DNA from: Ilyomonas sp965277535
Lineage (GTDB): Bacteria; Bacteroidota; Bacteroidia; Chitinophagales; Chitinophagaceae
NCBI GenBank assembly: GCA_965277535.1
Contig: OZ255825.1
Span: 1,302,001-1,366,000 of the forward strand
Direction of reading: 5' to 3'
Length of the DNA stretch: 64,000 bases
Within the stretch, counting starts at the first letter, position 1, and each line of letters starts with the position of its first letter. A program made the translations under genes and the position numbers. This document shows, piece after piece, positions 34,260 through 42,731 of the stretch. The notes under the pieces are model-generated. The model was not told the DNA's origin, did not search any database, and saw only the letters and a list, made by a program, of their open reading frames with translations.

Positions 34260-35000
34260 ATGATTAACGGAAAGAAAATAGTAGTGGTTTTACCGGCTTA
34301 TAATGCAGATCAAACGCTGGTAAAAACATTTGCTGAAATACCGTTTGATATAGTAGATGAAACAATACTGGTTGACGATTACAGCAGCGATAAAACATTG
34401 GAGTTAGCCCATAATCTCGGCATCACGCATATCATTCCTCACGATAAAAACTATGGTTATGGCCGCAATCAAAAAACCTGTTATAACCGGGCATTGGAAA
34501 CCGGTGCTGATATTATTGTAATGCTTCATCCCGATTATCAGTACACACCAAAACTGATACACTCTATGGCATACCTTATAGCCAATGACGTGTACCCTGT
34601 GGTGATAGCTTCGCGCATTTTGGGAAGAGGCGCTTTGAAAGGTGGTATGCCATTGTATAAATATTTTTTTAACCGCTTGCTCACTTTCTTTCAAAACATT
34701 ATGCTGGGGCAAAAATTATCTGAATACCATACCGGCTTCCGCGCATATTCAAAGATTGTGTTAAGCAACATTAATTTCAATAACAACTCGGATAATTTTG
34801 TTTTTGATAATGAAGTATTATCACAAATTACGTTTAAGAATTACAGCATTGCCGAAGTTACCTGCCCCACTAAATACTTTGAGCAGGCATCCAGTATTGA
34901 TCTTTATCAAAGCGTTATTTATGGTATTGGCGTAGTAAAGGTTTCGCTCATTCATCGCTTATGCAAATGGAAGATAATGAAGAGCCATTTGTACGAATAA
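34260..35000 (+). CDS. Glycosyltransferase family 2, polyprenyl-phosphate sugar synthase type
   Basis: 246 residues. KIVVVLPAYNADQTLVKTF opens the GT-A fold. ETILVDDYSSDKTLELA and the metal-binding DIIVMLHPDYQYTPKLI (HPD in place of the usual DAD/DGD) follow, then EYHTGFRAYSKIVL, which matches the TGFR block of DPM1-like enzymes. It lacks membrane segments except a possible C-terminal patch. It probably loads a sugar onto a polyprenyl phosphate for the GT39-like enzyme encoded 27 bases upstream. The stop is 2 bases from the convergent amidase stop. Confidence 0.85.
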   Translation: MINGKKIVVVLPAYNADQTLVKTFAEIPFDIVDETILVDDYSSDKTLELAHNLGITHIIPHDKNYGYGRNQKTCYNRALETGADIIVMLHPDYQYTPKLIHSMAYLIANDVYPVVIASRILGRGALKGGMPLYKYFFNRLLTFFQNIMLGQKLSEYHTGFRAYSKIVLSNINFNNNSDNFVFDNEVLSQITFKNYSIAEVTCPTKYFEQASSIDLYQSVIYGIGVVKVSLIHRLCKWKIMKSHLYE

Positions 35001-35001
35001 C

Positions 35002-35820
35002 TTACATAAATTTCTTCTCTACCATAAATAGCACCTTTCTATCAGCATCGCTTAACACGCGCAAACTATCGCCTTCCCAGTGCCGGTGAAACGCTTGTAT
35101 GGCGGCGCTGCTGTCGCGCACATCATAACCAATAATTCGCAAAGCCTGCAGGCTGTTAAATGTTTCGGGAACGGCAACATTTGTCGTATCATCATACCAA
35201 TAACCAAAGCCACGCTTGGCAAGCCTTTGCCAGGGAAACAAAGGGTTCGGATCGTTCTTTCTTGTTGGCGCAATATCGCCATGACCAATAAAATTTTGCG
35301 TGGGAACATTGTATTGCTTTTTCAAATAAGAAAGCACATGCAGCAGGCTTTCCATTTGTGGCTCGGTAAAAGCTTCAAAGCCGTTGTTATCAAGCTCAAT
35401 ACCGATAGAAATAGAATTGATGTCGGTAACGCTTCCCCATCTTGCAGCGCCGCCATGCCAGGCGCGCATATAATCGTTCAGCATGTGATACACTGTTCCG
35501 TCTTTGCCTATCACATAATGGGCACTTACTTGTGTGCGGGGCAACGTAAAGGTGCGTAAGGTTTGCGCCGTCGAATCCTGCGCGGTGTGATGAATGATAA
35601 CGAAATTGGGCTTGCGCAAATTGAAGTTGGTGGTGCCTACAAAAAACGGCGATGCCGCAACAGAATCTATGCTATCGTTGGTAGGTAGCTTTTGCAGTGT
35701 TTTGGCAAATGCTTTTGCCTCTTTTTTATACACTTTGTTGGTGGCTGCATAAGGGTTGTGCGAACAACTGTAAGCGGTGTAAATAAAGAATGCAATGCAA
35801 AAAAGAACGAACGTTTTCAT
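35002..35820 (-). CDS. N-acetylmuramoyl-L-alanine amidase, lipoprotein (Amidase_2)
   Basis: 272 residues with a lipoprotein signal (MKTFVLFCIAFFIYTAYSCS, Cys at 19). The Amidase_2/PGRP zinc site is FVIIHHTAQDS (first His, about 74-84), SAHYVIGKDGTVYHML, the acidic ISIGIELDNNG, and NFIGHGDIAPTRKNDPNP with the second His and the Asp ligand. A C-terminal helical part of about 50 residues may be a peptidoglycan-binding domain (QALRIIGYDVRDSSAAIQAF). It cleaves the lactyl-peptide bond of peptidoglycan, in recycling or wall turnover, anchored in the envelope, as AmiD does. Confidence 0.9.
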   Translation of the reverse strand: MKTFVLFCIAFFIYTAYSCSHNPYAATNKVYKKEAKAFAKTLQKLPTNDSIDSVAASPFFVGTTNFNLRKPNFVIIHHTAQDSTAQTLRTFTLPRTQVSAHYVIGKDGTVYHMLNDYMRAWHGGAARWGSVTDINSISIGIELDNNGFEAFTEPQMESLLHVLSYLKKQYNVPTQNFIGHGDIAPTRKNDPNPLFPWQRLAKRGFGYWYDDTTNVAVPETFNSLQALRIIGYDVRDSSAAIQAFHRHWEGDSLRVLSDADRKVLFMVEKKFM

Positions 35821-35899
35821 GCGTTAAAAGTAAGTGATGCGGTAATATCTTTTTGCAACTTCATTGGTGCATGCTTTAATTTTATGGGCAAAAACAAAC

Positions 35900-36637
35900 A
35901 TGCCCGAAGGTCCGTTGCTGGTGTTGTGGAAAGAGCAAACAAAAGATTTTGTTGGAAGAAAAGTAACCGGCGTTGAAAACAATACAAAGTTAGATGCTGA
36001 ACGCATGATGGGCAAAACCATTACTGACATTAAAACATGGGGCAAGCATTTTCTAATTTGCTTTGATGGCTTTACGTTGCGAACACACTTTTTAATGTTT
36101 GGTGATTTATTTATCAACAAAAGAAAACCACCTGAAAAGATAGTAAAGCTGCGATTGCAGTTTGATAATGATGAACTAAATTTTTACGCTTGCGCCATGC
36201 GATTGATTGATGAACCATTGGATGATATTTATGATTGGAGTGGCGATTTGATGAACGAACAATGGAGTATAATAAGGGCAAAACAAAAACTGAAAGCCAT
36301 CCCTGATACTTTGGTGTGCGATGCGTTGCTGGATCAAACCATATTTTCAGGTTTGGGAAACATCATTAAAAATGAAGTACTGTTTAGAAAAAGGGTTCAT
36401 CCACAAAGCAAAGTTGGTGCAATTCCATCGAAGCTATGGGATGACATTATCAAAGAATCCGTCTTGTATTGTTGGCAGTTTTATGAATGGAAGAAGGACA
36501 ATACACTACGCAAACACTGGGAAGCGCATCGCCAGAAAACTTGCCCGAGAGACAACGTACAATTTCATAAAGAATATACGGGCAAGTTAGAGCGACAAAG
36601 CTTTTTTTGCAACAAATGTCAAAAGAAATACGAATAG
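35900..36637 (+). CDS. Endonuclease VIII/Fpg-family DNA glycosylase
   Basis: The start at 35900 gives MPEGPLL; Pro2 must be the N-terminus for catalysis, so the longer reading from 35864 is rejected. 245 residues: catalytic P2-E3, the RTHFLMFGDLF strand, the helix-two-turn-helix with DALLDQTIFSGLGNIIKNEV, and a C-terminal zinc finger with C-x14-15-C pattern (CPRDNV...CNKCQKKY). The enzyme removes oxidised bases and nicks the strand. It is more like the Nei branch than Fpg, but damage preference cannot be read from sequence. GCAAAAACAAA ends 1 base before the ATG. Confidence 0.88.
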   Translation: MPEGPLLVLWKEQTKDFVGRKVTGVENNTKLDAERMMGKTITDIKTWGKHFLICFDGFTLRTHFLMFGDLFINKRKPPEKIVKLRLQFDNDELNFYACAMRLIDEPLDDIYDWSGDLMNEQWSIIRAKQKLKAIPDTLVCDALLDQTIFSGLGNIIKNEVLFRKRVHPQSKVGAIPSKLWDDIIKESVLYCWQFYEWKKDNTLRKHWEAHRQKTCPRDNVQFHKEYTGKLERQSFFCNKCQKKYE

Positions 36638-36644
36638 CCATATT

Positions 36645-36668
36645 CCCTTCTCCACCTGTGGAGAAGGG
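36645..36668. terminator. GC-rich hairpin after the DNA glycosylase gene
   Basis: CCCTTCTCCA CCTG TGGAGAAGGG is a perfect 10-pair stem in the 45 bases between convergent genes. It lacks a T-run directly after it, so it may be a dispersed repeat rather than a pure terminator. Confidence 0.5.
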
Positions 36669-36682
36669 TTAGGGATGAGGTT

Positions 36683-37702
36683 TTATCTTACCTTCAGCCG
36701 ATATGCAAACAATGCTGTTAACAATGCGCTTGACAAGAGCAAATGCAGTGGCTGTGCGGCTTGCGGCAAATTCATGTAGAACAAAATCAGACCCACACCA
36801 ACTGTTGCCAATACGGACAATAAGATGTAATACGATACCCATTGCAACGCCTGGTATGATAGCGATTGCCAGAACAAATAAATGCAAAGTAGAGCGGCAA
36901 TCCATGCACCATTTTGATGAATAAGGAACACATTGTTAAGTTGATGAATCCATGTTTCCCGTCCTGTAAAACTCATGGCGATTGATATTTCATCAATCTG
37001 TTCTCTTACATCTGTTCCAATCACAATTTGCATCAAAACCAAAACCAACGCAGCCGTGCTCAGCCATTTCAATTGTTTGTTTTTGACCTTATTTTTATTG
37101 CTTAATTTTTGCAAAACTATCACCGCTACAAAGCCGATAAGCAAAGCAAACAACATGTGCAGCGTTATTTTTACAACAGCCAGATCGGTATCAACCACAA
37201 TCTTTCCCAACCAGGCTTCAAAAAGGGTTAAAATCAAAAGTGATAAGCTCCACCAAACAATGCTTTTTTTCTCTTTCCAAAACAACCGAAAGCTCCAAAC
37301 AATATGTGCGATTATAACAAAACCCAACAATCCCGTTACCAAACGGTTGATGTATTCAATCCATGTTTGCGCTACATTAAATTTTGTGTAGTTGTTTTTT
37401 TCATATTGCTGCCAATTGGTTGGGTTATAAATATCTGTACTTGTAAAGGCTTGTTTTGCATACTTCAAACTATCGTTGTAAATAATAAACTGACCTTTTT
37501 TGTATAGATGAGCCTTCTGAAAATGCACCATGTATTCTTCAGTTGGCGGTATTGCATTTCCAAAGCAGGTGGGCCAATCGGGGCAGCCCATACCGCTGCC
37601 CGTTGCGCGCACAATGCTGCCTGCTAAAATGGTTAAAAAAACAAACACCAATAACAACTTTGTGAACTTGTAATAACCTTTATAATGCTGCATGGAAGCC
37701 AA
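36683..37702 (-). CDS. ctaA: Heme A synthase (CtaA/COX15 family)
   Basis: 339 residues, about eight membrane segments. The first helix ends in the conserved GSIVRATGSGMGCPDWPTCFG (split here as GSIVRATGSGMGC and PDWPTCFG; about residues 27-47). WIEYINRLVTGLLG and FEAWLGKIVV follow with the heme-ligand His residues, and the second half has WIHQLNNVFLIHQNG. It oxidises heme O to heme A in the inner membrane for the oxidase encoded 8 kb away, while ctaB there makes heme O. The start at 37702 could be three codons later. A TACTTTTG element lies 14 bases upstream. Confidence 0.9.
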   Translation of the reverse strand: MASMQHYKGYYKFTKLLLVFVFLTILAGSIVRATGSGMGCPDWPTCFGNAIPPTEEYMVHFQKAHLYKKGQFIIYNDSLKYAKQAFTSTDIYNPTNWQQYEKNNYTKFNVAQTWIEYINRLVTGLLGFVIIAHIVWSFRLFWKEKKSIVWWSLSLLILTLFEAWLGKIVVDTDLAVVKITLHMLFALLIGFVAVIVLQKLSNKNKVKNKQLKWLSTAALVLVLMQIVIGTDVREQIDEISIAMSFTGRETWIHQLNNVFLIHQNGAWIAALLCIYLFWQSLSYQALQWVSYYILLSVLATVGVGLILFYMNLPQAAQPLHLLLSSALLTALFAYRLKVR

Positions 37703-37715
37703 TAAAAAATTGGTG

Positions 37716-37723
37716 CAAAAGTA
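37716..37723 (-). promoter_or_regulatory. Candidate -7 element for ctaA (TACTTTTG)
   Basis: The minus strand reads TACTTTTG, exact TAnnTTTG, 14 bases before the ctaA ATG. No TTG at the standard spacing. Confidence 0.4.
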
Positions 37724-37761
37724 AACCGGAAAGGGAAGCGTGTTGCGGTAACAAACACTTT

Positions 37762-38367
37762 ATGTTTGTGAAAAGAATTGCTTTGCTACACTCCTTTTAT
37801 CAGGAAGAATTAATAGAAGCCGGATTGGATGAAGCCGGTCGCGGGTGTTATGCCGGGCCTGTGTTTGCGGCGGCTGTTATCTTGCCAAAAACATTCTTTC
37901 ATCCTTTGTTGAATGATAGCAAACAATTGTCGGTTGCGCAGCGAAATTTGCTGCGACCTATCATTGAAAAAGAAGCGATTGCTTATGCCGTTGCAATGGT
38001 AAGCCATGAAGAAATTGACAACATCAACATTTTGCAAGCTTCTTTTAAAGCGATGCACTTAGCCATAAAAAACCTTAAAACCAAACCTCAATTGTTATTG
38101 ATAGATGGCAATCGTTTTGTGCCATATTTAAACATACCACATCAATGCATTATTAAAGGCGATGGCTTGTATGCAAGCATAGCTGCCGCTTCTGTTTTAG
38201 CTAAAACATACAGGGATGATTTTATGATGAATTTGCACGAACAACATCCACATTATAATTGGTACAAAAACAAAGGTTACGGAACAAAGGAACATCGTGA
38301 AGCCATTGAGAAACACGGCTTGTGTGAGTATCATAGAAAAAGCTTTCGGATTGAAAAGCATTTATGA
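37762..38367 (+). CDS. rnhB: Ribonuclease HII
   Basis: 201 residues. The catalytic DEAGRG is at 23-28 (AGLDEAGRGCYAGPV), with LLLIDGNRF (third acid) and KGDGLYASIAAASVLAKTYR (fourth acid and the family stretch). It removes RNA from RNA/DNA hybrids, mainly single ribonucleotides left in DNA. A few extra N-terminal residues suggest the true start may be a little inside. It is divergent from ctaA with 59 bases between. Confidence 0.95.
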   Translation: MFVKRIALLHSFYQEELIEAGLDEAGRGCYAGPVFAAAVILPKTFFHPLLNDSKQLSVAQRNLLRPIIEKEAIAYAVAMVSHEEIDNINILQASFKAMHLAIKNLKTKPQLLLIDGNRFVPYLNIPHQCIIKGDGLYASIAAASVLAKTYRDDFMMNLHEQHPHYNWYKNKGYGTKEHREAIEKHGLCEYHRKSFRIEKHL

Positions 38368-38388
38368 AAATCAAGGTTATAAAATATT

Positions 38389-38748
38389 CTATTTTTCATT
38401 GTAACGTTTTAATTTCCGATATAAAAAATTTCCAAGCAATGCTCCTGTTACACCACCCACAGAACCTATCAAACTAAAGCAAATAGTAAAAAGTACAAAC
38501 TTTATTATACTTGTTTCATCCGTTTTTCCTTTGTATCCAATCAGTATATAAGTTATAAACAAAAAATAACCGAATAAGGCGCCATTTATAACTGTGTTTT
38601 TTCGTACTGAGCTTACATAACCAATTAATATAGCTGCTATCGCCCAGGGAATGATGTTAAACCATCCTTTAAAAAAATAGTATGAAGCTATTGCAAGAAG
38701 AATAGATGACAAAACGAATACAACTCGTTGTAAAAATAGATTTTCCAT
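38389..38748 (-). CDS. Small multi-pass membrane protein, unknown
   Basis: 119 residues with about four membrane segments (VVFVLSSILLAIASYYFF, IIPWAIAAILIGYVSS, INGALFGYFLFITYILIGY, KFVLFTICFSLIGSVGGVTG). The last holds a Gly-rich turn (GSVGGVTGALLG). No family recognised. It is leftward and convergent with rnhB; the gap to the upstream YrdC-type gene is 38 bases, so they may be one transcript. Confidence 0.6.
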   Translation of the reverse strand: MENLFLQRVVFVLSSILLAIASYYFFKGWFNIIPWAIAAILIGYVSSVRKNTVINGALFGYFLFITYILIGYKGKTDETSIIKFVLFTICFSLIGSVGGVTGALLGNFLYRKLKRYNEK

Positions 38749-38786
38749 TTATGATTATTATATTTCCTTTTATAAATTATCAATCC

Positions 38787-39404
38787 TTACGCTTCTGCTT
38801 CATTCCATACTCCTGCTCCCTGCCTTGTTACCACATAATCATCGCCTGTACAATCAACAATGGTTGATGGAATCATACCGCCCATACCGCCATCAATTAC
38901 AATGTCCACTCGGCTTTTAAAGTTTTCATAGATCAGTTCCGGGTCAGTATATTCTTCCACCATTTCGCCGGGCAAAGAGGCTGATAAAATAGGCGAAGCC
39001 AACTGTTGTACAATGGTTCTTGCAATATTGTTGTCGGGCACACGCAAGCCAATGGTGCTTTTTTTACTTTGCAGCATTTTAGGGACTTCTTTACTGGCTG
39101 GTAAAATGAAAGTGAACGCACCCGGAAGATAACTTTTCAACAAACGGTACAACGGTGTTGAGATACTACGTGTGTATTTGCTTAAATCGCTCAAATCGTA
39201 ACATACAAAACTTAACTGGGCTTTTGCAGGATCAACGCCTTTTATCCGGGCGATTCTTTCTACTGCTTTGTGCTGAAAAATGTTACAGCCCAAACCATAA
39301 ATGGTATCGGTTGGATAGATGATGATGCCGCCATCCTGCAAGCATTCTACAACGGTTTTAATATTGCGCGGGGTAGGATTATCGGGGTGAATGTGCAACA
39401 GCAT
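38787..39404 (-). CDS. YrdC/Sua5-domain protein (threonylcarbamoyl-AMP synthase or YciO-like)
   Basis: 205 residues, the single YrdC domain: GGIIIYPTDTIYGLGCNIFQ (about residues 25-44), LSFVCYDLSDLSKYT, LPGAFTFILPA and STIGLRVPDNNIA. It lacks the Sua5 C-terminal domain. The basic patch usually written KxRP...KxR is weak here (RIARIKGVDPAKAQ). LSFVCYDLSDL is typical of the YciO branch, whose role is less certain than TsaC in making t6A on tRNA. TTTGTTTTTGC, complement of the recurrent 11-mer, begins 4 bases upstream of the ATG. Confidence 0.8.
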   Translation of the reverse strand: MLLHIHPDNPTPRNIKTVVECLQDGGIIIYPTDTIYGLGCNIFQHKAVERIARIKGVDPAKAQLSFVCYDLSDLSKYTRSISTPLYRLLKSYLPGAFTFILPASKEVPKMLQSKKSTIGLRVPDNNIARTIVQQLASPILSASLPGEMVEEYTDPELIYENFKSRVDIVIDGGMGGMIPSTIVDCTGDDYVVTRQGAGVWNEAEA

Positions 39405-39488
39405 AGTGTTTGTTTTTGCTCAATTTTTTGGTAAAAAATATTACAGAAAATCAACCTAATTTATTATCTATTAACATGAAGTTCATTT

Positions 39489-39496
39489 TACTTTTG
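39489..39496 (+). promoter_or_regulatory. Candidate -7 element for the first JmjC-like gene (TACTTTTG)
   Basis: TACTTTTG, an exact TAnnTTTG, ends 17 bases before the ATG at 39514, which leaves a leader of about 10 bases. No TTG at the expected distance. Confidence 0.4.
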
Positions 39497-39513
39497 CGCA
39501 AAAATGTAACCAA

Positions 39514-40395
39514 ATGCAGTTGCGTTCTGTTGACATTGTAGATGACATGAGTGCGGAGGATTTTAAAAAGCAATATTTTGAGCCAAAGATTCCGGTTGTC
39601 ATTAAGAACCTGGTGAAACGCTGGCCTGCCTATACCAAATGGAACTGGGATTATTTTAAAAAAGTTGTAGGTGATAAAGAAGTAGGCATTTATAACAACG
39701 TAAAGAGTGATGCCTACACTCCTATAAACAAAGCGGATGATTACACCACATTTGGAAACTACATTGACATGATACGCAGCGGCCCTGCAGCGTGGCGTAT
39801 TTTTTTATTTAATATTTTCAGCCATGCTCCTCAACTCACCAAAGATTTTACATGGCCTGATGAATATATGCGTGGTTTTGTAAAGCGTGTGCCAATGCTG
39901 TTTGTTGGCGGCAAGGGTTCCATCACGCACATGCACTTTGATATTGATTTAAGCCACATTCTGCACACGCAATTCATGGGCAAAAAGCGGGTTCTTCTTT
40001 TTCCTTACAAAGAACAGTACAAGCTATATCGCAAACCTTTTGAAGTATTAAGCGTTGCCGACTTCAGCAATTATTACGATCCTGCCAAAAGCAGATTAGA
40101 CACAACAAAGTTTCCGGCGGTTGAATTTGCAGAAGGTTACGACCTTACTTTGGAACACGGCGATACTTTGTTTATGCCAGGCGGTTATTGGCATCACATG
40201 GAATATTTGGATAGCGGTTTTGCCATGAGCCTGCGTGCATTAAACAGTTCAATGAGTGGCAAATTAAAAGGAGTTTGGAATTTGGTAGGAATGCGCAACA
40301 TTGATACAATAATGAAAAAAGCGGCGCCGCACAAATGGTACGATTGGAAGCAAAAGAAAATCTATGAAGCGGCGGAGAAGGAAATGGTTGTATAA
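39514..40395 (+). CDS. Cupin-like (JmjC/cupin_8) Fe(II)/2-oxoglutarate oxygenase, copy 1
   Basis: 293 residues. KNLVKRWPAYTKWNWDYFKK opens the family. HMHFDIDLSHILHTQF carries the His-x-Asp iron ligands, KKRVLLFPYKEQYKLYRKPF follows, and GDTLFMPGGYWHHMEYLDSG holds the distal His. Such proteins hydroxylate protein or small-molecule substrates with Fe(II) and 2-oxoglutarate; many act on ribosomal proteins. The target is unknown. It is followed by a close paralog, 156 bases on. Confidence 0.85.
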   Translation: MQLRSVDIVDDMSAEDFKKQYFEPKIPVVIKNLVKRWPAYTKWNWDYFKKVVGDKEVGIYNNVKSDAYTPINKADDYTTFGNYIDMIRSGPAAWRIFLFNIFSHAPQLTKDFTWPDEYMRGFVKRVPMLFVGGKGSITHMHFDIDLSHILHTQFMGKKRVLLFPYKEQYKLYRKPFEVLSVADFSNYYDPAKSRLDTTKFPAVEFAEGYDLTLEHGDTLFMPGGYWHHMEYLDSGFAMSLRALNSSMSGKLKGVWNLVGMRNIDTIMKKAAPHKWYDWKQKKIYEAAEKEMVV

Positions 40396-40551
40396 AGGAA
40401 GTCAAAAAATAAGATTCGTAATAAAATCTTTTCAGTTGCATAAGCAGTTTATCCTTTCATAAAAAACAGGGCAGTATTACAGAGAAAGGAAATACTTTGT
40501 GAAGCCTATTGTTTTGCATAATTCTGCTTTTTTTATCTAAACTGTACTCAC

Positions 40552-41433
40552 ATGTTACTACGTTCCATTGATGTGATAGACAACATCCTGCCTGAAGAGT
40601 TCAAACAAAACTATTATAATACCCGCAAGCCGGTGGTAATGCGGAACTTAGCAAAGCAATGGCCTGCTTACACCAAATGGACATGGGACTATTTTACAGA
40701 AGTAGCAGGCAGCAAAAAAGTCGCTATTTACAACAATGTAAAAAGCGATGCTTACACTCCTATCAACAAAGCAGACGACTATACTACTTTCGGTGAATAT
40801 ATCAATATGATTCGGAATGGTCCGGCGCAATGGCGCATTTTCTTCTTCAATATTTTCGCTCACGCACCGCAATTAAAACAAGATTTTACCTGGCCTGATA
40901 CGTATGTAAAAGGCTTTTTAAAAAGTCTGCCTTCGCTGTTTGCGGGTGGCGCAGGTTCTATCACTCACATGCACTTTGATATTGACCTGCCCAATCTTAT
41001 ACATACCCAATTTATCGGTAGAAAGCGTGTGTTATTATTTCCGAACAAAGAGCAACACAAATTATATCGCAAACCTTTTGAAGTGCTAAGTCTGGCTGAT
41101 TTCAGCAATTATTACGATGCACAAAAAAGCAAAATAGATGTTGCAAAATTTCCGGCTGTTGACTTGGCTGAAGGATATGATACAATATTAGAACATGGTG
41201 ATACCCTATTTATGCCAAGTGGATACTGGCACCACATGGAATATTTAGACAGTGGCTTTGCCATGAGTCTTCGCGCTTTTGATAGTTCTATGAGCGGCAA
41301 GCTAAAAGGAGCATGGAACGTAGTAGGCATGCGCAATATTGACACGCTCATGAAAAAAACGATACCAATAAAATGGTATAACTGGAAGCAAAAGAAAATT
41401 TACGCCGCGGCGGAAAAAGAAATGACCTTTTAA
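40552..41433 (+). CDS. Cupin-like (JmjC/cupin_8) Fe(II)/2-oxoglutarate oxygenase, copy 2
   Basis: 293 residues, the same length as copy 1 and similar along its whole length: KNVKSDAYTPINKADDYTTF-type stretches are shared, and HMHFDIDLPNLIHTQF and GDTLFMPSGYWHHMEYLDSG keep the iron ligands. The two arose by tandem duplication. Differences cluster in the N-terminal 40 residues and the 100-130 region, so they may differ in substrate. The shared stop-side region ends in KGxWNxVGMRNIDT and QKKIYxAAEKEM. No other enzyme is in the pair's operon. Confidence 0.85.
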   Translation: MLLRSIDVIDNILPEEFKQNYYNTRKPVVMRNLAKQWPAYTKWTWDYFTEVAGSKKVAIYNNVKSDAYTPINKADDYTTFGEYINMIRNGPAQWRIFFFNIFAHAPQLKQDFTWPDTYVKGFLKSLPSLFAGGAGSITHMHFDIDLPNLIHTQFIGRKRVLLFPNKEQHKLYRKPFEVLSLADFSNYYDAQKSKIDVAKFPAVDLAEGYDTILEHGDTLFMPSGYWHHMEYLDSGFAMSLRAFDSSMSGKLKGAWNVVGMRNIDTLMKKTIPIKWYNWKQKKIYAAAEKEMTF

Positions 41434-41434
41434 G

Positions 41435-41511
41435 AATAAAGGTTCAAGAATCAAGCTATCAGGAATATGCTTTATCTTGAACCTTGTTACTTGAATCTTG
41501 AATCCTTGTTA
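41435..41511. repeat. Heptad array between convergent genes, 11 units
   Basis: CAAG-type units on the left (GTTCAAG, AATCAAG) turn into CTTG-type units on the right (CTTG recurring every 7 bases from 41476, with one step of 8). It fills the whole gap between the second JmjC-like gene and korB and overlaps the korB stop. It can fold as a long imperfect hairpin and may end both transcripts. Confidence 0.75.
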
Positions 41512-42564
41512 TGCGATTTCCCATACCTCTTTTCCACGAAGTAATTTATCCAGATTACCGGCACCTTTGGTAGCTATCGTTTCTTCAATTTGAAGCCGCA
41601 TTACATCTTCATAACAAGCTCGGTCGGCGTCATAAAATACGCCAAACGGGCGTGGAAAATGTCCTTCTATTCTCGGATCGTCAAACATACGAACGAGCAA
41701 TTGCGCTTTATAAAAATCATTCTCATCGTGTATCCATAGCTCATCAACACTTGCATCTTCGCCAATGGTTACCACCACTGGTTTTATACCATCGAGCTTA
41801 ATCCCTTTTTGTCCGGATGAACCAAATACCAAAGGTTTGTTTTGTTCTAAAAACAAAACTTCCTGTGGCTTGGTAGCCTTTTCAGTAAAGATTTCAAAAG
41901 CGCCATCATTAAAGATGTTGCAGTTTTGATAGATTTCTAAAAATGATGCGCCTTTGTGCGCATGACTCCGCAATAACATAGCCTGTAAATGCTTTGGGTC
42001 TCTATCCATGCTTCTTGCAATAAAGCTCCCATCGGCGCCCATTGCTAAAGCCAACGGATTGAACGGATGGTCAATGCTTCCGTAAGGCGTGCTTTTGGTA
42101 ACTTTATTTTCTTCCGATGTTGGCGAATACTGCCCTTTGGTTAAACCATAAATCTGGTTGTTGAACAGCAAAATATTTACATCAAAATTGCGTCGCAACA
42201 GATGAATGGTGTGGTTGCCACCAATGCTAAGTGCATCGCCATCGCCTGTTACAATCCATACACTTAATTCGGGTCTGGTAGCTTTTAACCCGCTTGCAAT
42301 AGCAGTAGCTCTGCCATGAATAGAGTGCATTCCAAAAGTGTTCATATAATAAGGAAAACGGCTGTTACAACCAATGCCACTAATGATAACAATGTCTTCC
42401 TTTGGAATGCCAAGTGTAGGCATTACTTTTTGTACCTGTGCCAGTATCGAATAATCGCCGCAGCCGGGACACCAACGAACTTCCTGGTCGGTGGTAAAAT
42501 CTTTTGCCGTTAAAGCAACTGCGGCTTTTGTTTTTGCCGTTATTTCTGTTAACACTTCACTCAT
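41509..42564 (-). CDS. korB: 2-oxoacid:ferredoxin oxidoreductase, beta subunit
   Basis: 351 residues. WCPGCGDYSILAQVQ (iron-sulphur/TPP region), IISGIGCNSRFPYYMNTFG, IHGRATAIASGLK and the TPP-magnesium site VTGDGDALSIGGNH, then LLFNNQIYGLTKGQYSPTS. With an alpha subunit it oxidises 2-oxoglutarate or another 2-oxoacid to acyl-CoA, reducing ferredoxin. The alpha subunit usually precedes the beta gene, but here the upstream side has a promoter element and the terminator of the oxidase cluster, so korA must be elsewhere. That split is the odd feature. Confidence 0.92.
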   Translation of the reverse strand: MSEVLTEITAKTKAAVALTAKDFTTDQEVRWCPGCGDYSILAQVQKVMPTLGIPKEDIVIISGIGCNSRFPYYMNTFGMHSIHGRATAIASGLKATRPELSVWIVTGDGDALSIGGNHTIHLLRRNFDVNILLFNNQIYGLTKGQYSPTSEENKVTKSTPYGSIDHPFNPLALAMGADGSFIARSMDRDPKHLQAMLLRSHAHKGASFLEIYQNCNIFNDGAFEIFTEKATKPQEVLFLEQNKPLVFGSSGQKGIKLDGIKPVVVTIGEDASVDELWIHDENDFYKAQLLVRMFDDPRIEGHFPRPFGVFYDADRACYEDVMRLQIEETIATKGAGNLDKLLRGKEVWEIA

Positions 42565-42586
42565 CTAATCTGTACTATTTGGCCTG

Positions 42587-42594
42587 CAAAGGTA
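42587..42594 (-). promoter_or_regulatory. Candidate -7 element for korB (TACCTTTG)
   Basis: The minus strand reads TACCTTTG, exact TAnnTTTG, 23 bases before the korB ATG. It shows that korB has its own start rather than being read from the oxidase cluster. Confidence 0.5.
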
Positions 42595-42672
42595 CGATGG
42601 CAAAGCGGAGTTTTGTTTTGATGCAGTTCTTTCAATTGTCAGAGGTCTGTGATTTAAGAAAATATTTCAGGC

Positions 42673-42719
42673 AAAAACAAAAGCCGCCCCTACAGTACTG
42701 TGGGGCGGCTTTTGTTTTT
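42673..42719. terminator. Strong bidirectional terminator at the end of the oxidase cluster
   Basis: AAAAACAAAAGCCGCCCC pairs with GGGGCGGCTTTTGTTTTT across TACAGTACTGT, an 18-pair stem with T-run on both strands. It ends the leftward act-cox transcript and separates it from korB. Its left arm contains the recurrent GCAAAAACAAA. Confidence 0.92.
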
Positions 42720-42731
42720 ATTAAAAATTCC

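Noticed and set aside
37762..37768. TATGTTTG as an rnhB promoter
   Set aside because: It overlaps the start codon itself, so it is likely a chance match.
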